Shown: piece after piece, positions 28,553 to 40,118 of the stretch
Layout of the letters: the number at the start of each line of letters is the position of its first letter
Numbering within the stretch: the stretch's first letter is position 1
NCBI RefSeq assembly: GCF_024699925.1
Contig: NZ_JAJOMX010000001.1
Span: 4,998,001 to 5,062,000 of the forward strand
Direction of reading: 5' to 3'
Source: Mesorhizobium sp. J428
GTDB taxonomy: Bacteria > Pseudomonadota > Alphaproteobacteria > Rhizobiales > Rhizobiaceae
Length of the DNA stretch: 64,000 nt
Program-made: the position numbers and the translations under genes
Notes under the pieces: model-generated
What the model was told of the DNA's origin: nothing
Databases searched by the model: none
The model's input: only the letters and a program-made list of their open reading frames with translations

Positions 28553-29383
28553 CTATTCGGGCTTCTTGCATGTGTCCTTGCTGTCGAGCAGATCGAGCCC
28601 AACCAGCTTGGCCTTGATGGAGAACTCGCCGTAGCTCATCGTCAGGTCGCGGGTAAAGCCGTTGTCGTAGAGCTTGAAGCTGATCGCATAGTCCGGCACC
28701 TCTTCGCCATCGTCCTTGGAGAGGTCGAAATAGGCGATGGAAACCGGCCAGATCGGCGCGGACTGAAGGCTCTTGAGCGCCGGCAGTTCAGGATCGTTCG
28801 CCGACGGCGTGGTCTTCTTGCCGATCACCACCGTCGTGGTCATTACCTTGTTGGCATCGTCCGATCCGTCGAAGATCGAGGTTTCATAGAAGTTCTCGCC
28901 GGCCTTCGCCTTCTCGATCAGCTCGATCATGTGCTGGGTGGGAAAGTGCGTCGTCGGCAGGTCGACCGTCTCGGCCTGGGGCTTCTGCAGCTTGACCGCC
29001 AAGCCCTTGCCGTCGATCGAGGCTGATCCCTTCGTCTCCTTGTCCAGCCCGTCGTCGACGAAGAACTTCGTCACGAAGTCGAACGACTTGCCCTCGCCGT
29101 CCTCGTAGGTCGTCATCTGGTAGTCGTTCATGCGCTGCGTCTCTTCCACGTTCATCTGGGAGACGAAGCGGTAATTGGTCGAATATCCCTCGCAACGCGA
29201 TCCTGTGAACTCGTAGACGATGCGACCGGCCACGCCGGTGACGCCGGATTTTTCCGAAGCCTCGCCGAGGTCGAGGTCGTAGACCGCACGGTGCGCCAGC
29301 AGCGCACCTGCCGCGCTGGCGAATTCGATCGGAAAGACAGTGGCGAAAAGAATAGCGGGAAGGACAAGGCGCGAAGCGCGCAT
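28553..29383 (-). CDS. DUF3108 periplasmic protein
   Basis: A 276-residue exported protein of unknown function. The N-terminus (MRASRLVLPAILFATVFPIE, then FASA) is a Sec signal peptide. The mature part, with YDLDLGEASEKSGVTGVAGR, NYRFVSQMNVEE and the late segment GLDLLDSKDTCKKPE, matches my recollection of DUF3108, a family predicted to be a beta-rich periplasmic domain. The single Cys near the C-terminus is not a lipobox. It is divergent from the RidA-like gene and lies in line with the dehydratase. Confidence 0.75.
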   Translation of the reverse strand: MRASRLVLPAILFATVFPIEFASAAGALLAHRAVYDLDLGEASEKSGVTGVAGRIVYEFTGSRCEGYSTNYRFVSQMNVEETQRMNDYQMTTYEDGEGKSFDFVTKFFVDDGLDKETKGSASIDGKGLAVKLQKPQAETVDLPTTHFPTQHMIELIEKAKAGENFYETSIFDGSDDANKVMTTTVVIGKKTTPSANDPELPALKSLQSAPIWPVSIAYFDLSKDDGEEVPDYAISFKLYDNGFTRDLTMSYGEFSIKAKLVGLDLLDSKDTCKKPE

Positions 29384-29530
29384 CTAACGTTCTCCGGTGA
29401 CCGCTCCGCACGGATGCGGCCGGTTAAGTTGACTCGCCGGCATTCTCCACTCTAGTCGTGGCCGAAGCGAGGCGGACCATGCGGTCCCTTCGCGAACAAT
29501 GGCACGAGTCTGATTAACGGGGAACGAAAA

Positions 29531-29995
29531 TTGGCCGACACGATCGAAGCCCGCCTCGCCGCCGAGGGCGTCACACTGCCGGTCGCCGCCGCGCCGGCCG
29601 CGAACTACGTGCCCTTCATGCAGAGCGGCAACCTGCTCTTCACCGCCGGGCAACTGCCGCTTGCCGACGGCAAGCTCCTCGCCACGGGCCTTCTCGGCCG
29701 CGATCTCGATACCGCGACGGGTCGAGAAGCCGCCCGCGCCTGCGCGATCAACATCCTCGCTCAGGTGAAGGCCGCGACCGGCGATCTCGAAAAGATCGCG
29801 CGCCTCGTCAAGATCACGGTGTTCGTCGCCTCGACGGCAGACTTCACCGAGCAGCATCTCGTTGCCAACGGCGCTTCGGATTTCCTTGCAAAGGTGCTGG
29901 GCGAGCGCGGCAAGCACGCCCGTTCCGCGGTCGGCACGGCCTCGCTGCCGCTTAACGCGCCGGTCGAGGTCGAAGCGATCGTGGAACTCGCCTGA
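29531..29995 (+). CDS. RidA/YjgF-family protein
   Basis: Rid proteins hydrolyse reactive enamine/imine intermediates such as 2-aminoacrylate. The 154-residue protein has the family core (FTAGQLPLADGK, VKITVFVAS) and keeps the Arg of the active site, R131 in HARSAVGTASLPLNAPVEVE. It uses a TTG start at 29531 preceded by GGGGAACG; there is no in-frame ATG that preserves the usual start (ADTIEARLAAEG). It belongs to the longer 150-residue subgroup, not RidA proper, so the substrate may differ. The GDPD gene begins 10 bases after its stop. Confidence 0.88.
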   Translation: MADTIEARLAAEGVTLPVAAAPAANYVPFMQSGNLLFTAGQLPLADGKLLATGLLGRDLDTATGREAARACAINILAQVKAATGDLEKIARLVKITVFVASTADFTEQHLVANGASDFLAKVLGERGKHARSAVGTASLPLNAPVEVEAIVELA

Positions 29996-30005
29996 GGCTC
30001 GATCG

Positions 30006-30728
30006 ATGTCCGATATCTCCTGGCTGACCGAACGCCCGATCGCGCATCGCGGCTATCACGACATGAACAAGACGCGCTGGGAGAACACGCTCTCGGCCTT
30101 CGACGCCGCTGCCAAGAAGGGCTTTGCCATCGAATGCGACGTCGAGCTTTCCGCCGACGGCGTGCCGGTGATCTTCCACGACCACGACCTGCAGCGGCTC
30201 GCCGGCCAGGGCGGGCTGGTCTGGCAGAAGACGGCCGCCGAGATGGGCGCGCTGAGGATCGGCGGCACGGCCGACCATGCGCCGACGCTGCGCGAAATGC
30301 TGAACCTGGTCGCCGGACGCGTTCCGCTGGTCATCGAACTCAAGGGCATCGCCGGCCACGACGAAGGGCTAGTGGAGGCTGTGGCGAAGGAATTGCGTGC
30401 CTATGACGGCAAGGCCGCGATCATGTCCTTCGACCACTGGCTGATCCGCCAGTTCCCGGTCCATGCGGCGGGCATTCCGGCCGGCCTCACCGCCTGGGGC
30501 GACAAGCCGCACGAGATCGAGGCGCATTTCTCGATGCTCGCCAACGGCCTCTCCTTCACCTCCTACCACTACGGCCACCTGCCCAACCGCTTCGTCACCT
30601 TCATGCGCGAGACGCTCGGCCTGCCGGTGATCACCTGGACCGTACGCGACGCCGACGCGGTCAAGACCACCTTTGCCCATGCCGACCAGATGACCTTCGA
30701 GGGTTTCGATCCCAACGTCATGGCCTGA
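30006..30728 (+). CDS. Glycerophosphodiester phosphodiesterase family protein
   Basis: A 240-residue GDPD-fold enzyme that likely releases glycerol 3-phosphate from deacylated phospholipids or related diesters. The catalytic and metal motifs are present: IAHRGYHDMNKTRWENT near the start, then ECDVELSADGVPVIFHDHDL. It lacks a signal peptide, so it is probably cytoplasmic. Start at 30006 follows the RidA-like gene by 10 bases, so the two are probably cotranscribed. Phospholipase-D-like members of the fold exist, and the exact substrate is not visible. Confidence 0.9.
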   Translation: MSDISWLTERPIAHRGYHDMNKTRWENTLSAFDAAAKKGFAIECDVELSADGVPVIFHDHDLQRLAGQGGLVWQKTAAEMGALRIGGTADHAPTLREMLNLVAGRVPLVIELKGIAGHDEGLVEAVAKELRAYDGKAAIMSFDHWLIRQFPVHAAGIPAGLTAWGDKPHEIEAHFSMLANGLSFTSYHYGHLPNRFVTFMRETLGLPVITWTVRDADAVKTTFAHADQMTFEGFDPNVMA

Positions 30729-30775
30729 CGCAACGTATCTTGCCCCGCCGCGCCGCTGGTCCCACATTGGGGCCC

Positions 30776-31996
30776 ATGGACTCAGCGGCAGGCGGTGGCA
30801 ATTCCGGATCGAGCGATGTCACGCTGAAGGTCGTGACGGGCATGGGCGACTTCTCGAAAGAGGAGTGGTCAGGCCTGTCCGGCGCATCGCGTGGCGATTG
30901 CAAAACGTCGTACAACCCCTTCATCTCGCATGACTTCCTGTCCGCACTGGAGGATGCAGGTACCGTCTCGCGCCAGACCGGCTGGCAGCCGCAGCACCTG
31001 CGGCTCGAGGCCCCCGGCGGCGCGCTGATCGGTGCGGTGTCGTGCTATCTGAAGTCGCACAGCCAGGGCGAATACGTCTTCGACCACGGCTGGGCCGACG
31101 CGTTCGAGCGGGCCGGCGGACGCTACTATCCGAAGCTCCAGGTGTCGGTTCCGTTCACCCCTGCGACCGGACCGCGGCTGCTTGTCTCGCGCGGCGCGTC
31201 TGAGCCGGCGGTGCGGGCAGCACTTGCAGGCGGCCTGAAGACCTTGACGGACCGGCTCGGCGTCTCCTCGGCCCACGTCACCTTCGCGATCGACGAGGAC
31301 ATCGAGCTTCTGGAGGAGGCCGGCTTCCTGCCGCGCACCGACCAGCAGTTCCATTTCCGCAACGAGGGCTATGGCGACTATGCCGATTTCCTCGACACCC
31401 TGGCCTCGCGCAAGCGCAAGGCGCTGCGCAAGGAGCGCGCCGCGGCGGTGCAGGACGGCATCACCATCGACCGGCTCACGGGCAAGGACCTGACTGAGTC
31501 CGTCTGGGACGACTTCTTCCGCTTCTACATGGACACCGGCAGCCGCAAGTGGGGCCGGCCCTACCTCAACCGCAAGTTCTTCTCGCTGATCGGCGAACGC
31601 ATGGCCGACGACGTGCTCCTGGTCATGGCGAAGCGCAATGGCCGCTATGTCGCCGGCGCGATCAACTTCATCGGCGGCGACCGCCTGTTCGGGCGCAACT
31701 GGGGCTGCATCGAGGACCACCCCTTCCTGCATTTCGAAGTCTGCTACCATCAGGCGATCGACTTCGCGATCGAGCGCGGTCTGAAGGTCGTCGAGGCGGG
31801 CGCGCAGGGCGAGCACAAACTCGCGCGCGGCTACATGCCCGTGACCACCCGTTCGGCGCATTACATCGCCCACCCGGGACTGCGACGGGCGGTCGCCGAC
31901 TATCTGGAGCGGGAGCGGCAGGAAGTGGCGCAGATCGGGGAATATCTTGAGGGACACGGCCCCTTCCGGCGCGGAGAATTGCAGGAGCGGGAATAG
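30776..31996 (+). CDS. FemAB-like/GNAT N-acyltransferase (DUF482 type)
   Basis: A 406-residue cytoplasmic protein of the FemAB-like family PF04339, with tandem GNAT-type folds. Recognisable pieces are NPFISHDFLSALEDAG near residue 45, YLKSHSQGEYVFDHGWADAF, FLDTLASRKRKALRKER, YMDTGSRKWGRPYLNRKFF and EAGAQGEHKLARGYMP. The substrate is unknown; relatives are annotated as peptidoglycan-linked acyltransferases by similarity only. The start is uncertain: 30776 and 30842 (MGDFSKEEW) are both possible. It follows the GDPD gene closely. Confidence 0.8.
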   Translation: MDSAAGGGNSGSSDVTLKVVTGMGDFSKEEWSGLSGASRGDCKTSYNPFISHDFLSALEDAGTVSRQTGWQPQHLRLEAPGGALIGAVSCYLKSHSQGEYVFDHGWADAFERAGGRYYPKLQVSVPFTPATGPRLLVSRGASEPAVRAALAGGLKTLTDRLGVSSAHVTFAIDEDIELLEEAGFLPRTDQQFHFRNEGYGDYADFLDTLASRKRKALRKERAAAVQDGITIDRLTGKDLTESVWDDFFRFYMDTGSRKWGRPYLNRKFFSLIGERMADDVLLVMAKRNGRYVAGAINFIGGDRLFGRNWGCIEDHPFLHFEVCYHQAIDFAIERGLKVVEAGAQGEHKLARGYMPVTTRSAHYIAHPGLRRAVADYLERERQEVAQIGEYLEGHGPFRRGELQERE

Positions 31997-32054
31997 TCCG
32001 CGGACGAACGCACTGCCGCTTGCCAACTTTCGCCTGCCGCCATAGCACACCGCC

Positions 32055-32516
32055 ATGTCTCTCGAATCCGTCCGCGCCTTCTTCGAGGCGAACGCACCCG
32101 ACATCGACGTCATCGTGACAGAGGCCAGTTCGGCAACCGTGACGCTTGCGGCCGAGGCGCACGGGGTCGAGCCGGCGCAGATCGCCAAGACGATCTGCCT
32201 ACGCGCCGGCGAAGGGACGCTGCTTCTGGTCACCAGCGGCACGGCGCGGCTGAGCAACCGCAAGTTCAAGGACCGCTTCGGCGGCAAGCCGCGTATGCTC
32301 GACGCCAAACAGGTGCTGGAACTGACGAGCCATCCGGTCGGCGGTGTGTGCCCGTTCGGCCTCGCGAGCCCCCTGCCCGTCTATTGCGACGTCTCTCTCA
32401 GGAGCTTTGACGAGGTCGTGCCTGCGGCCGGCGCCACCAATGCCGCCGTGCGCATCACGCCCGAGCGCATGGCGGCGCTCACCTCGGCCGAATGGGTTGA
32501 CGTCTGCGGCGAATAG
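32055..32516 (+). CDS. YbaK/prolyl-tRNA deacylase domain protein
   Basis: A stand-alone editing-domain protein of 153 residues that probably removes wrong amino acids from mischarged tRNA (Cys, Ala or another from tRNA-Pro, depending on subfamily). Seen motifs are IAKTICLRAGEGTLLLVTSG with the conserved Lys, HPVGGVCPFGL and VYCDVSLRSFDEVVPAAG. It has no synthetase domain. The subfamily (YbaK, ProXp-x or other) cannot be fixed by eye. Confidence 0.86.
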   Translation: MSLESVRAFFEANAPDIDVIVTEASSATVTLAAEAHGVEPAQIAKTICLRAGEGTLLLVTSGTARLSNRKFKDRFGGKPRMLDAKQVLELTSHPVGGVCPFGLASPLPVYCDVSLRSFDEVVPAAGATNAAVRITPERMAALTSAEWVDVCGE

Positions 32517-32560
32517 CTGACAAGACAGCGCGGATTTTGCTCAACGGGTGGATGAACGAG

Positions 32561-32992
32561 ATGGCTGTCGCCTACGATCCTTCGAACGTCTTTGGAAAAA
32601 TCCTGCGCGGCGAGCTTCCCGCTCACAAGCTCTACGAGGATGACGACACCTTCGCCTTCATGGACATCATGCCGCGTGGTGACGGCCATTGCCTGGTCAT
32701 CCCGAAGGCGCCGTCGCGCAACATCCTTGACGTCTCGGAAGACAGCCTCGCCGCCGTCGCGCGCACCACGCAGAAGCTCGCCAGGGCCGTCGTGAAGGCT
32801 TTCTCGGCCGACGGCGTCACCGTTCAGCAGTTCAACGAGACCGCGGGCGGACAGGTCGTGTTCCACCTCCACGTCCACGTCATTCCCCGCTTCGAGGGTG
32901 TCGCCCTCAAGCCGCATACCGGCCAGATGGAAAAGCCCGAAGTGCTGACCGCCAATGCGGACAAGATCCGCGCGGCCCTCAGCGAAATCTAG
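32561..32992 (+). CDS. HIT family nucleotide hydrolase/transferase
   Basis: A 143-residue histidine-triad protein, of the HINT-like branch that hydrolyses nucleoside phosphoramidates and related compounds. The triad is in VFHLHVHVIPR near residue 100; upstream are FGKILRGELPAHKLYEDDDT and DIMPRGDGHCLVIPK. I choose 32561 because GGTGG lies 9 bases before it; 32552 is the alternative. Its TAG stop lies in the same CTAG as the stop of the convergent phosphatase gene. Confidence 0.92.
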   Translation: MAVAYDPSNVFGKILRGELPAHKLYEDDDTFAFMDIMPRGDGHCLVIPKAPSRNILDVSEDSLAAVARTTQKLARAVVKAFSADGVTVQQFNETAGGQVVFHLHVHVIPRFEGVALKPHTGQMEKPEVLTANADKIRAALSEI

Positions 32993-33949
32993 ACCGGCGT
33001 CGGGGCAGGCCGCGCGGCCTCCGCGAGGCGGGTCTGCGCGTCGTAGATCCTGAGGCCGAGCATCCACGAGCCGACCGCGATGGCGGCTCCCGCCAGCACG
33101 TCCATCAGATTGTGCCCGCCGTGTGCCAAAATCCCCGGCAGAAGCAGCAGGCTTACCGGCACAAGCACGAAGCGGGCGATCCGGTAGGGCCACAGCGCGA
33201 ACAGCGCCATCAGCGCCATCACCGTGTGGAACGACGGAAAGCCGACCAGGCCCGTCACACCCATCGCCGACAGGTCCGTCACGCCATCGCGGAAAAGCCT
33301 ATTGAGTTCCGCGCCATAAGCCGAACTGACGACGGGCCGCACGATCCGTTCGACCTCGGGATCGAGCGTCCAGTAGGCCGCCGCACCGCCCGACGGCAGC
33401 ATGGCCCAGCAGAAGATCGTCGCGAGCGACGCGATCACCGTGCCGAGGGCCGCCGCATGCAGCCGCCGCCGGTCGAGCAGGAAGCCCAGCGCAATGAAGG
33501 CCGCGAGCAGTTGGATGAACGTCAGCGTGTAGAGTTTCCGGACGATCTCGTTGAAGTCCGGATGCTTCGCGAACCAGGCGGTGAACGCCGGCCAGGAATA
33601 GCCCAGCCAGGCGTCCATCCTGACCAGCGCCGCATCGACCGGGGCCGTGGGACGCGGCAGCAGATGCGATGTTGAAGAACGCGCCGAAGGCCGAATAAGC
33701 GACGAACAGGCCGAGCACATGCGTCGCCAGCGCGATCCGCTCGCTGTCGCGCACCTGCCGGTAGATCTGGCCGATGCCGATCATCAGCGCCGCGAAGCCG
33801 ACGGAAAAGGTGAAGAATTCGGGGCCGAAGGCAATGTCCTTCCACCAGGCGAGGAAGAAGCTCGCGACGCCGAGCGCCGCCGTCACCAGAAGGATCGTCC
33901 GTTCAGCCGGATGGAATAGCAAGATCTGTGTCCCCGCGCCCGCAGGCAC
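32989..33949 (-). CDS. PAP2-superfamily membrane phosphatase (frame broken by one base)
   Basis: An inner-membrane phosphatase-fold protein with about six helices, most like the PAP2_3 / inositolphosphorylceramide-synthase-like group. The motifs are in the C-terminal part: GFPSFHTVMALM (the PSGH-type motif) and GGHNLMDVLAGAAIA (the third motif with His and Asp). The N-terminal helices read from a GTG at 33949 through FFLAWWKDIAFGPEFF to AYSAFGAFFNI, then the frame changes between about 33655 and 33680; the downstream frame continues LLPRPTAPVDAALVRMDAWLGY. One base is in excess; corrected, the protein is about 319 residues. Substrate unknown. Confidence 0.75.
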
Positions 33950-33982
33950 GGTAACGCCATGCGGTTAAATCCCGGTAAGCCG

Positions 33983-34334
33983 CTAGAGACCGAACAGCAT
34001 TCCGGCGATCAGCACCGCTTCGGCCACCACGATGCCGGCGAGCATGTTCTGGCGGGCCGCCAGAAAGGCGGCGAAGCCGGCTGCCGCCGCTCCGACCCGC
34101 AGCGCCGTGGGCGTGTCCGCCAGCGCGCCGCCGGGAAAGACGATCAGGTTCGCGATCACGGCCGCCACCAGCGCGGTCGCGATCGCATCGCACCAGCACC
34201 ATCGCGTCGGAGTCCTCCGCCACCCGTCCGCCGATGAACACGCCGAGATAACGCCAGAAATCGGTCGCCAGCCATCCGGCCAGCAGAATGAACAGGTACG
34301 GCCACCACCATGCCTCGCTGCCGAAATAGGTCAT
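33983..34334 (-). CDS. AzlD-family branched-chain amino acid transport protein (frame broken)
   Basis: The small partner of AzlC; AzlCD pairs export branched-chain amino acids. From the ATG at 34334 the protein reads MTYFGSEAWWWPYLFILLAG and DFWRYLGVFIGGRVAEDSDA, then the frame is lost at about 34186-34190. The other frame continues AAVIANLIVFPGGALAD and ends AEAVLIAGMLFGL. Removing one base gives 116 residues with four helices, normal for AzlD. Its start overlaps the AzlC stop (ATGA), so the pair is translationally coupled. Confidence 0.78.
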
Positions 34335-35076
34335 GCCTGCCGTCGCCTCGCCCAGAGATGATAACCAAAGGCGAGAAGTCCGCCCACGAGGCCTGCCGCG
34401 AGGAGATCGAATCCCGGCACCAGGACATGCGCGACCGGGCCAAGGGCCAGGCCGAGAACCATCGCCACATACCCTGCCCGCTCGCGCGCCGAACCCCACA
34501 TCGAGGTCAGGAAGTAGATCGGTGTCAGCAAAAGCAATGCCGCAGAAGCGATCGGCGGCAGCTGGCCGGCGATCAGGTAGACGACCGCGACCACGACCAT
34601 GTTCAGCAGGACGAGCGTTGCGCCGAGCCCACCATACCAGGCCGTGCGCGCGTCGCGCGGCACGTTGCGCAACTGCGCCATCGCCAGCACCCAGGAAGTG
34701 ACTGCGACGAAATGGGACAAGGCGTAGAGCACCCATTTGCGCGTGCCTGCCGCGCGAAGCTCCGGTGCACCAGGGCAACCACCATCGGCGTGAGCCGCAC
34801 CGATGACAGGGCCACCGCGAAAGCGGCGGCCGGCAGCGAATTCCCGGCCATGATCGCGCCGACGAGCACCACCTTGGCCGGAAGCGCCCAGATTACGGTG
34901 ACCATGAACACCGCCTCGTAGATGGACAGTCCCGCCTCGCGCGCGAGCCCGGCGAAGCCGACGAAGGCCGAGCACAGGATCAGTCCCGGCAGCGAGAAAG
35001 ACGTCCGCACGCCGCGCCAGAACCAGGCGGCGCGATCGACCCGCTCACCCGGCGGGATATCTCCGTAGTCGTCCAT
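34331..35076 (-). CDS. AzlC-family branched-chain amino acid permease (frame broken)
   Basis: The large subunit of an AzlCD exporter. The start at 35076 gives MDDYGDIPPGERVDRAAWFW, and the first helices (PGLILCSAFVGFAGLARE, VTVIWALPAKVVLVGAIMAG, AFAVALSSVRLTPMVVALV) are typical of the family. At about 34762-34770 one base is missing; the protein resumes PELRAAGTRKWVLYALSHF and continues to HLWARRRQA. With the base restored it has 248 residues. Both AzlC and AzlD are broken, which could suggest decay, but other breaks nearby affect indispensable genes, so sequence error is more likely. Confidence 0.8.
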
Positions 35077-35148
35077 GATGTCGCCTCTAACACATGCATG
35101 AAAGCCGCGCGACCGTGGTTGCCTAGACGAATCCCGACGGAGAAGAAC

Positions 35149-35937
35149 ATGCATACGGAAGAAGTGGGCCGGCTCTGGGAAGCCAATGCGCGGGCGTGGA
35201 CGATGCAGGTCCGCGCCGGCTACGACGTCTATCGCGATGCGCTCAACACGCCCGCCTTTCTCGACATGCTGCCGCCCGTCCGCGGCCTCCACGGCCTCGA
35301 CATAGGCTGCGGCGAAGGCGCCAACACGCGGCAGGTCGCGCGCCTCGGCGCCCGCATGACCGCGATCGACATCGCGCCCACCTTCATCGCGCATGCCGCG
35401 GAGGAAGAGAGGCGCGCGCCGCTCGGCATCGACTACCGCACCGCTGATGCGCTTGCCCTGCCCTTTGCCGACAGCAGCTTCGACTTCGCCACCGCGTTCA
35501 TGTCGATGATGGACGTGGCGCAACCGGGACAGGCCGTCGCCGAGGCGGCACGGGTGCTGCGTCCGGGCGGCTTCTTCCAGTTCTCCATCCTGCACCCCTG
35601 CTTCGTCCCGCCGTGGCGCAAGAACATCCGCGACGAGACCGGACAGCCCGTGGCAATTCAGGTCGCGCGTTATTTCGACGGCATCGATGGCGAAATCGAG
35701 AGCTGGTATTTCTCGGCCGCCACCGAGGAGGAGCGAAAGGCGTTCGGCCCGTTCCGCATCCCGCGCTTCCATCGCACGCTCGGCCAGTGGGTGGACATGA
35801 TCGCCGCCGCCGGCCTGGTCCTGGAGAAGCTCGGCGAGCCTATGGCCAACGAGGAGCTCGCCGCGGCCGAGCCGCATGTCGCCGATACGCGGGTGGCACC
35901 GATCTTCCTGCACATGCGCACACGCAAGCCGGTGTAG
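35149..35937 (+). CDS. Class I SAM-dependent methyltransferase
   Basis: A 262-residue Rossmann-fold methyltransferase of the Methyltransf_11 type. Motif I is LDIGCGEGANTRQVARLGA (near residue 46), with acidic motif II in MTAIDIAPTF and the later AARVLRPGGFFQFSILHPCF. Nothing marks the substrate; the small-molecule/UbiE-like group is the best guess. Start at 35149 follows GGAG at 7 bases; 17 codons are open upstream. It is divergent from azlCD and ends in a terminator shared with clpA. Confidence 0.87.
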   Translation: MHTEEVGRLWEANARAWTMQVRAGYDVYRDALNTPAFLDMLPPVRGLHGLDIGCGEGANTRQVARLGARMTAIDIAPTFIAHAAEEERRAPLGIDYRTADALALPFADSSFDFATAFMSMMDVAQPGQAVAEAARVLRPGGFFQFSILHPCFVPPWRKNIRDETGQPVAIQVARYFDGIDGEIESWYFSAATEEERKAFGPFRIPRFHRTLGQWVDMIAAAGLVLEKLGEPMANEELAAAEPHVADTRVAPIFLHMRTRKPV

Positions 35938-35962
35938 GCCTGCGTCATAACCGTTGAAACAG

Positions 35963-35989
35963 AAGGGCCGCCCGAAGGCGGCCCTTTTT
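35963..35989 (+). terminator. Terminator between the methyltransferase gene and clpA
   Basis: AAGGGCCGCC / GGCGGCCCTT (10 bp, loop CGAA) with a T run lies 26 bases after the methyltransferase stop and 17 bases beyond the convergent clpA stop. It has A's on the other side too and can serve both directions. Confidence 0.88.
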
Positions 35990-36005
35990 CCGTTGGTGCG
36001 CCCGC

Positions 36006-38473
<2,468 letters not shown>

Positions 38474-38529
38474 TCAGTACCTCGCTCTTTCTCCGTCCTG
38501 GCGCGGTGGGAGGCCCACGCTGACGGACT

Positions 38530-38880
38530 TCACTTCTTCTCCATCACGCACTGCAAAGGATGCTGGTGCTGACGGGCAAAATCCATGACTTGCGTCACTT
38601 TGGTCTCGGCGACCTCGAATGTATAGACCCCGCACTCGCCCACTCCGTGATTGTGAACGTGGAGCATGATGCGGGTCGCGGCCTCGCGGTCCTTTTGGAA
38701 GAACCGTTCGAGGATATGCACGACGAACTCCATCGGGGTGTAGTCGTCGTTCAGAATGAGCACGCGGTAGAGGCTGGGCTTCTTCGTCTTCGGCTTGGTG
38801 CGCGTGATGACGGCAGTCCCTCGTCCGGGGTTGCCCTTGTCGCTTTCACCTGCCTGCATGCGCCGTTTCTGCAACCGCAT
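38530..38880 (-). CDS. clpS: ATP-dependent Clp protease adaptor ClpS
   Basis: ClpS binds proteins with bulky N-terminal residues and hands them to ClpAP (N-end rule). The 116-residue protein has a flexible N-terminal tail, then the core [19 protein letters not shown] with the NDD-type pocket residues, [18 protein letters not shown] and a C-terminal [10 protein letters not shown]. Start at 38880 has GGCGGGG 5 bases upstream; a GTG at 38901 and an ATG at 38859 are alternatives. It lies 56 bases before clpA, the usual pairing. Confidence 0.94.
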   Translation of the reverse strand: MRLQKRRMQAGESDKGNPGRGTAVITRTKPKTKKPSLYRVLILNDDYTPMEFVVHILERFFQKDREAATRIMLHVHNHGVGECGVYTFEVAETKVTQVMDFARQHQHPLQCVMEKK

Positions 38881-38961
38881 TGGCGCCCCGCCTGTCGTCA
38901 CCTGTGCCCACCTAACCCTTCGCGCCCGGACTCGAACACGAATGTAGGTGTTCGGATGGTG

Positions 38962-38989
38962 ATTTTAAGACGTTCCGCCGCGCTGACAA
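38962..38989 (-). promoter_or_regulatory. Likely clpS-clpA promoter
   Basis: On the minus strand TTGTCA (38989-38984) and TAAAAT (38967-38962) are separated by 16 bases, about 80 bases before clpS. This is a good sigma-70-type match. The remaining part of the 350-base gap, from 38990 to 39222, shows no gene on either strand that I can support. Confidence 0.45.
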
Positions 38990-39222
38990 TATGCCCGGTC
39001 GGTCAGGTCAGGGGAAAGTGGGGGATCAACGACGCGACCGGGCCGGCCTTTGGCGCGTGCGGTCGAAGACAGGATGAAACAGGAAAAGGGCCCGGCACCA
39101 GATCGGCGCTGGGCAAGATCAGATCACGCTGCGTACCATCTCCCCGGCGAGGTGAGTGGTATAACGGGCCGCCAGGAGGGAGTTGGCTTGCACGAGCGCA
39201 GGCCGGCGCTCCAAAATGAACT

Positions 39223-39240
39223 GCCTGACGGTCGTCAGGC
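39223..39240 (-). terminator. Hairpin at the end of the L,D-transpeptidase gene
   Basis: GCCTGACG / CGTCAGGC (8 bp, 2-base centre) spans the stop codon of the L,D-transpeptidase gene. On the minus strand it is followed by AGTTCATTTTGG, a weak T-rich tail. Confidence 0.4.
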
Positions 39241-39933
39241 CACCACGACGGTCGATTTCGGCGGGACGCGGTTGTAGAGGTCGATGACGTCCTGGTTGAT
39301 CATGCGGATGCAACCCGACGACATGTTCTGGCCGATCGACCACCATTCCGGCGAACCGTGGATGCGATAGCCGGTGTCGTTGCCGTCCTTGAACAGATAG
39401 AGCGCGCGTGCGCCGAGCGGATTTTCCGGGCCGCCGGGCTGGCCACCGCGCCACTTCTCAAGCTCCGGCTTGCGCGCGATCATCTCGGACGGCGGCGTCC
39501 AGACGGGCCACTGCTTCTTATGCTGAACCACCGCCCTGCCCGACCATTCAAAGCCGGCCTTGCCGATGCCAACACCGTAGCGCAGCGCATCGCCGCCTTC
39601 CTGGACGAGGTAAAGATGATGCTCGGCCAGTTTCACCACGATGGTGCCCGGCGCCTCGCCGGTCGGATCCGGGACGATCTGCCGCTGAAATTCCCGTGGC
39701 ACCTTGGCATAGGGAATCGCCGGCAGGGAGAAGGTTCCTTCCTGGACCGAAGCATACATCAGGTCAGGATCGGTGATACCCTTGTCGACGCTGATCTTCG
39801 GACGGATGGAGCCGGTGGTCGTCGTGTCTATCCCGAGGTCCGGCATTTCCAGGCTGGTCGAACATCCGCCCAGCGCCACGCCGCCCATCGCAAGGACGAA
39901 CCCCCTGCGCGTCAACTCAACCCGATCACCCAT
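39235..39933 (-). CDS. L,D-transpeptidase (YkuD), probable lipoprotein
   Basis: YkuD-domain enzymes form 3-3 peptidoglycan cross-links or attach proteins to peptidoglycan. The 232-residue protein has the active-site block RIHGSPEWWSIGQNMSSGCIRM, with catalytic Cys in SSGCIRM and the His of HGS. The N-terminus combines a twin-arginine-like segment (LTRRGFVLAMGG) with a lipobox-like LGGC, so it may be exported by Tat and lipid-anchored. Linker residues up to about 90 are followed by TIVVKLAEHHLYLVQEGG, the start of the catalytic domain. The gene is apparently monocistronic. Confidence 0.9.
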   Translation of the reverse strand: MGDRVELTRRGFVLAMGGVALGGCSTSLEMPDLGIDTTTTGSIRPKISVDKGITDPDLMYASVQEGTFSLPAIPYAKVPREFQRQIVPDPTGEAPGTIVVKLAEHHLYLVQEGGDALRYGVGIGKAGFEWSGRAVVQHKKQWPVWTPPSEMIARKPELEKWRGGQPGGPENPLGARALYLFKDGNDTGYRIHGSPEWWSIGQNMSSGCIRMINQDVIDLYNRVPPKSTVVVA

Positions 39934-40118
39934 GACACACCCACTCCAGACAGTGGGCGATTCTTATCGCGATCATGGTTCACAAATGGATAACGACCCT
40001 GCTTCAGCCGCAGCCCGCCGTATCCATTGGTCATGCCTGTTCTCCGGGCGGTTGATCGCGCGGCGCGGCGATGGTTCACACTCCACACAACGCACCTCGA
40101 TTCGACCGCAGGACGATC

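Noticed and set aside
38990..39222. A possible 75-codon plus-strand gene between clpS and the L,D-transpeptidase gene
   Set aside because: No protein family features and it runs antisense into the conserved end of the transpeptidase gene.
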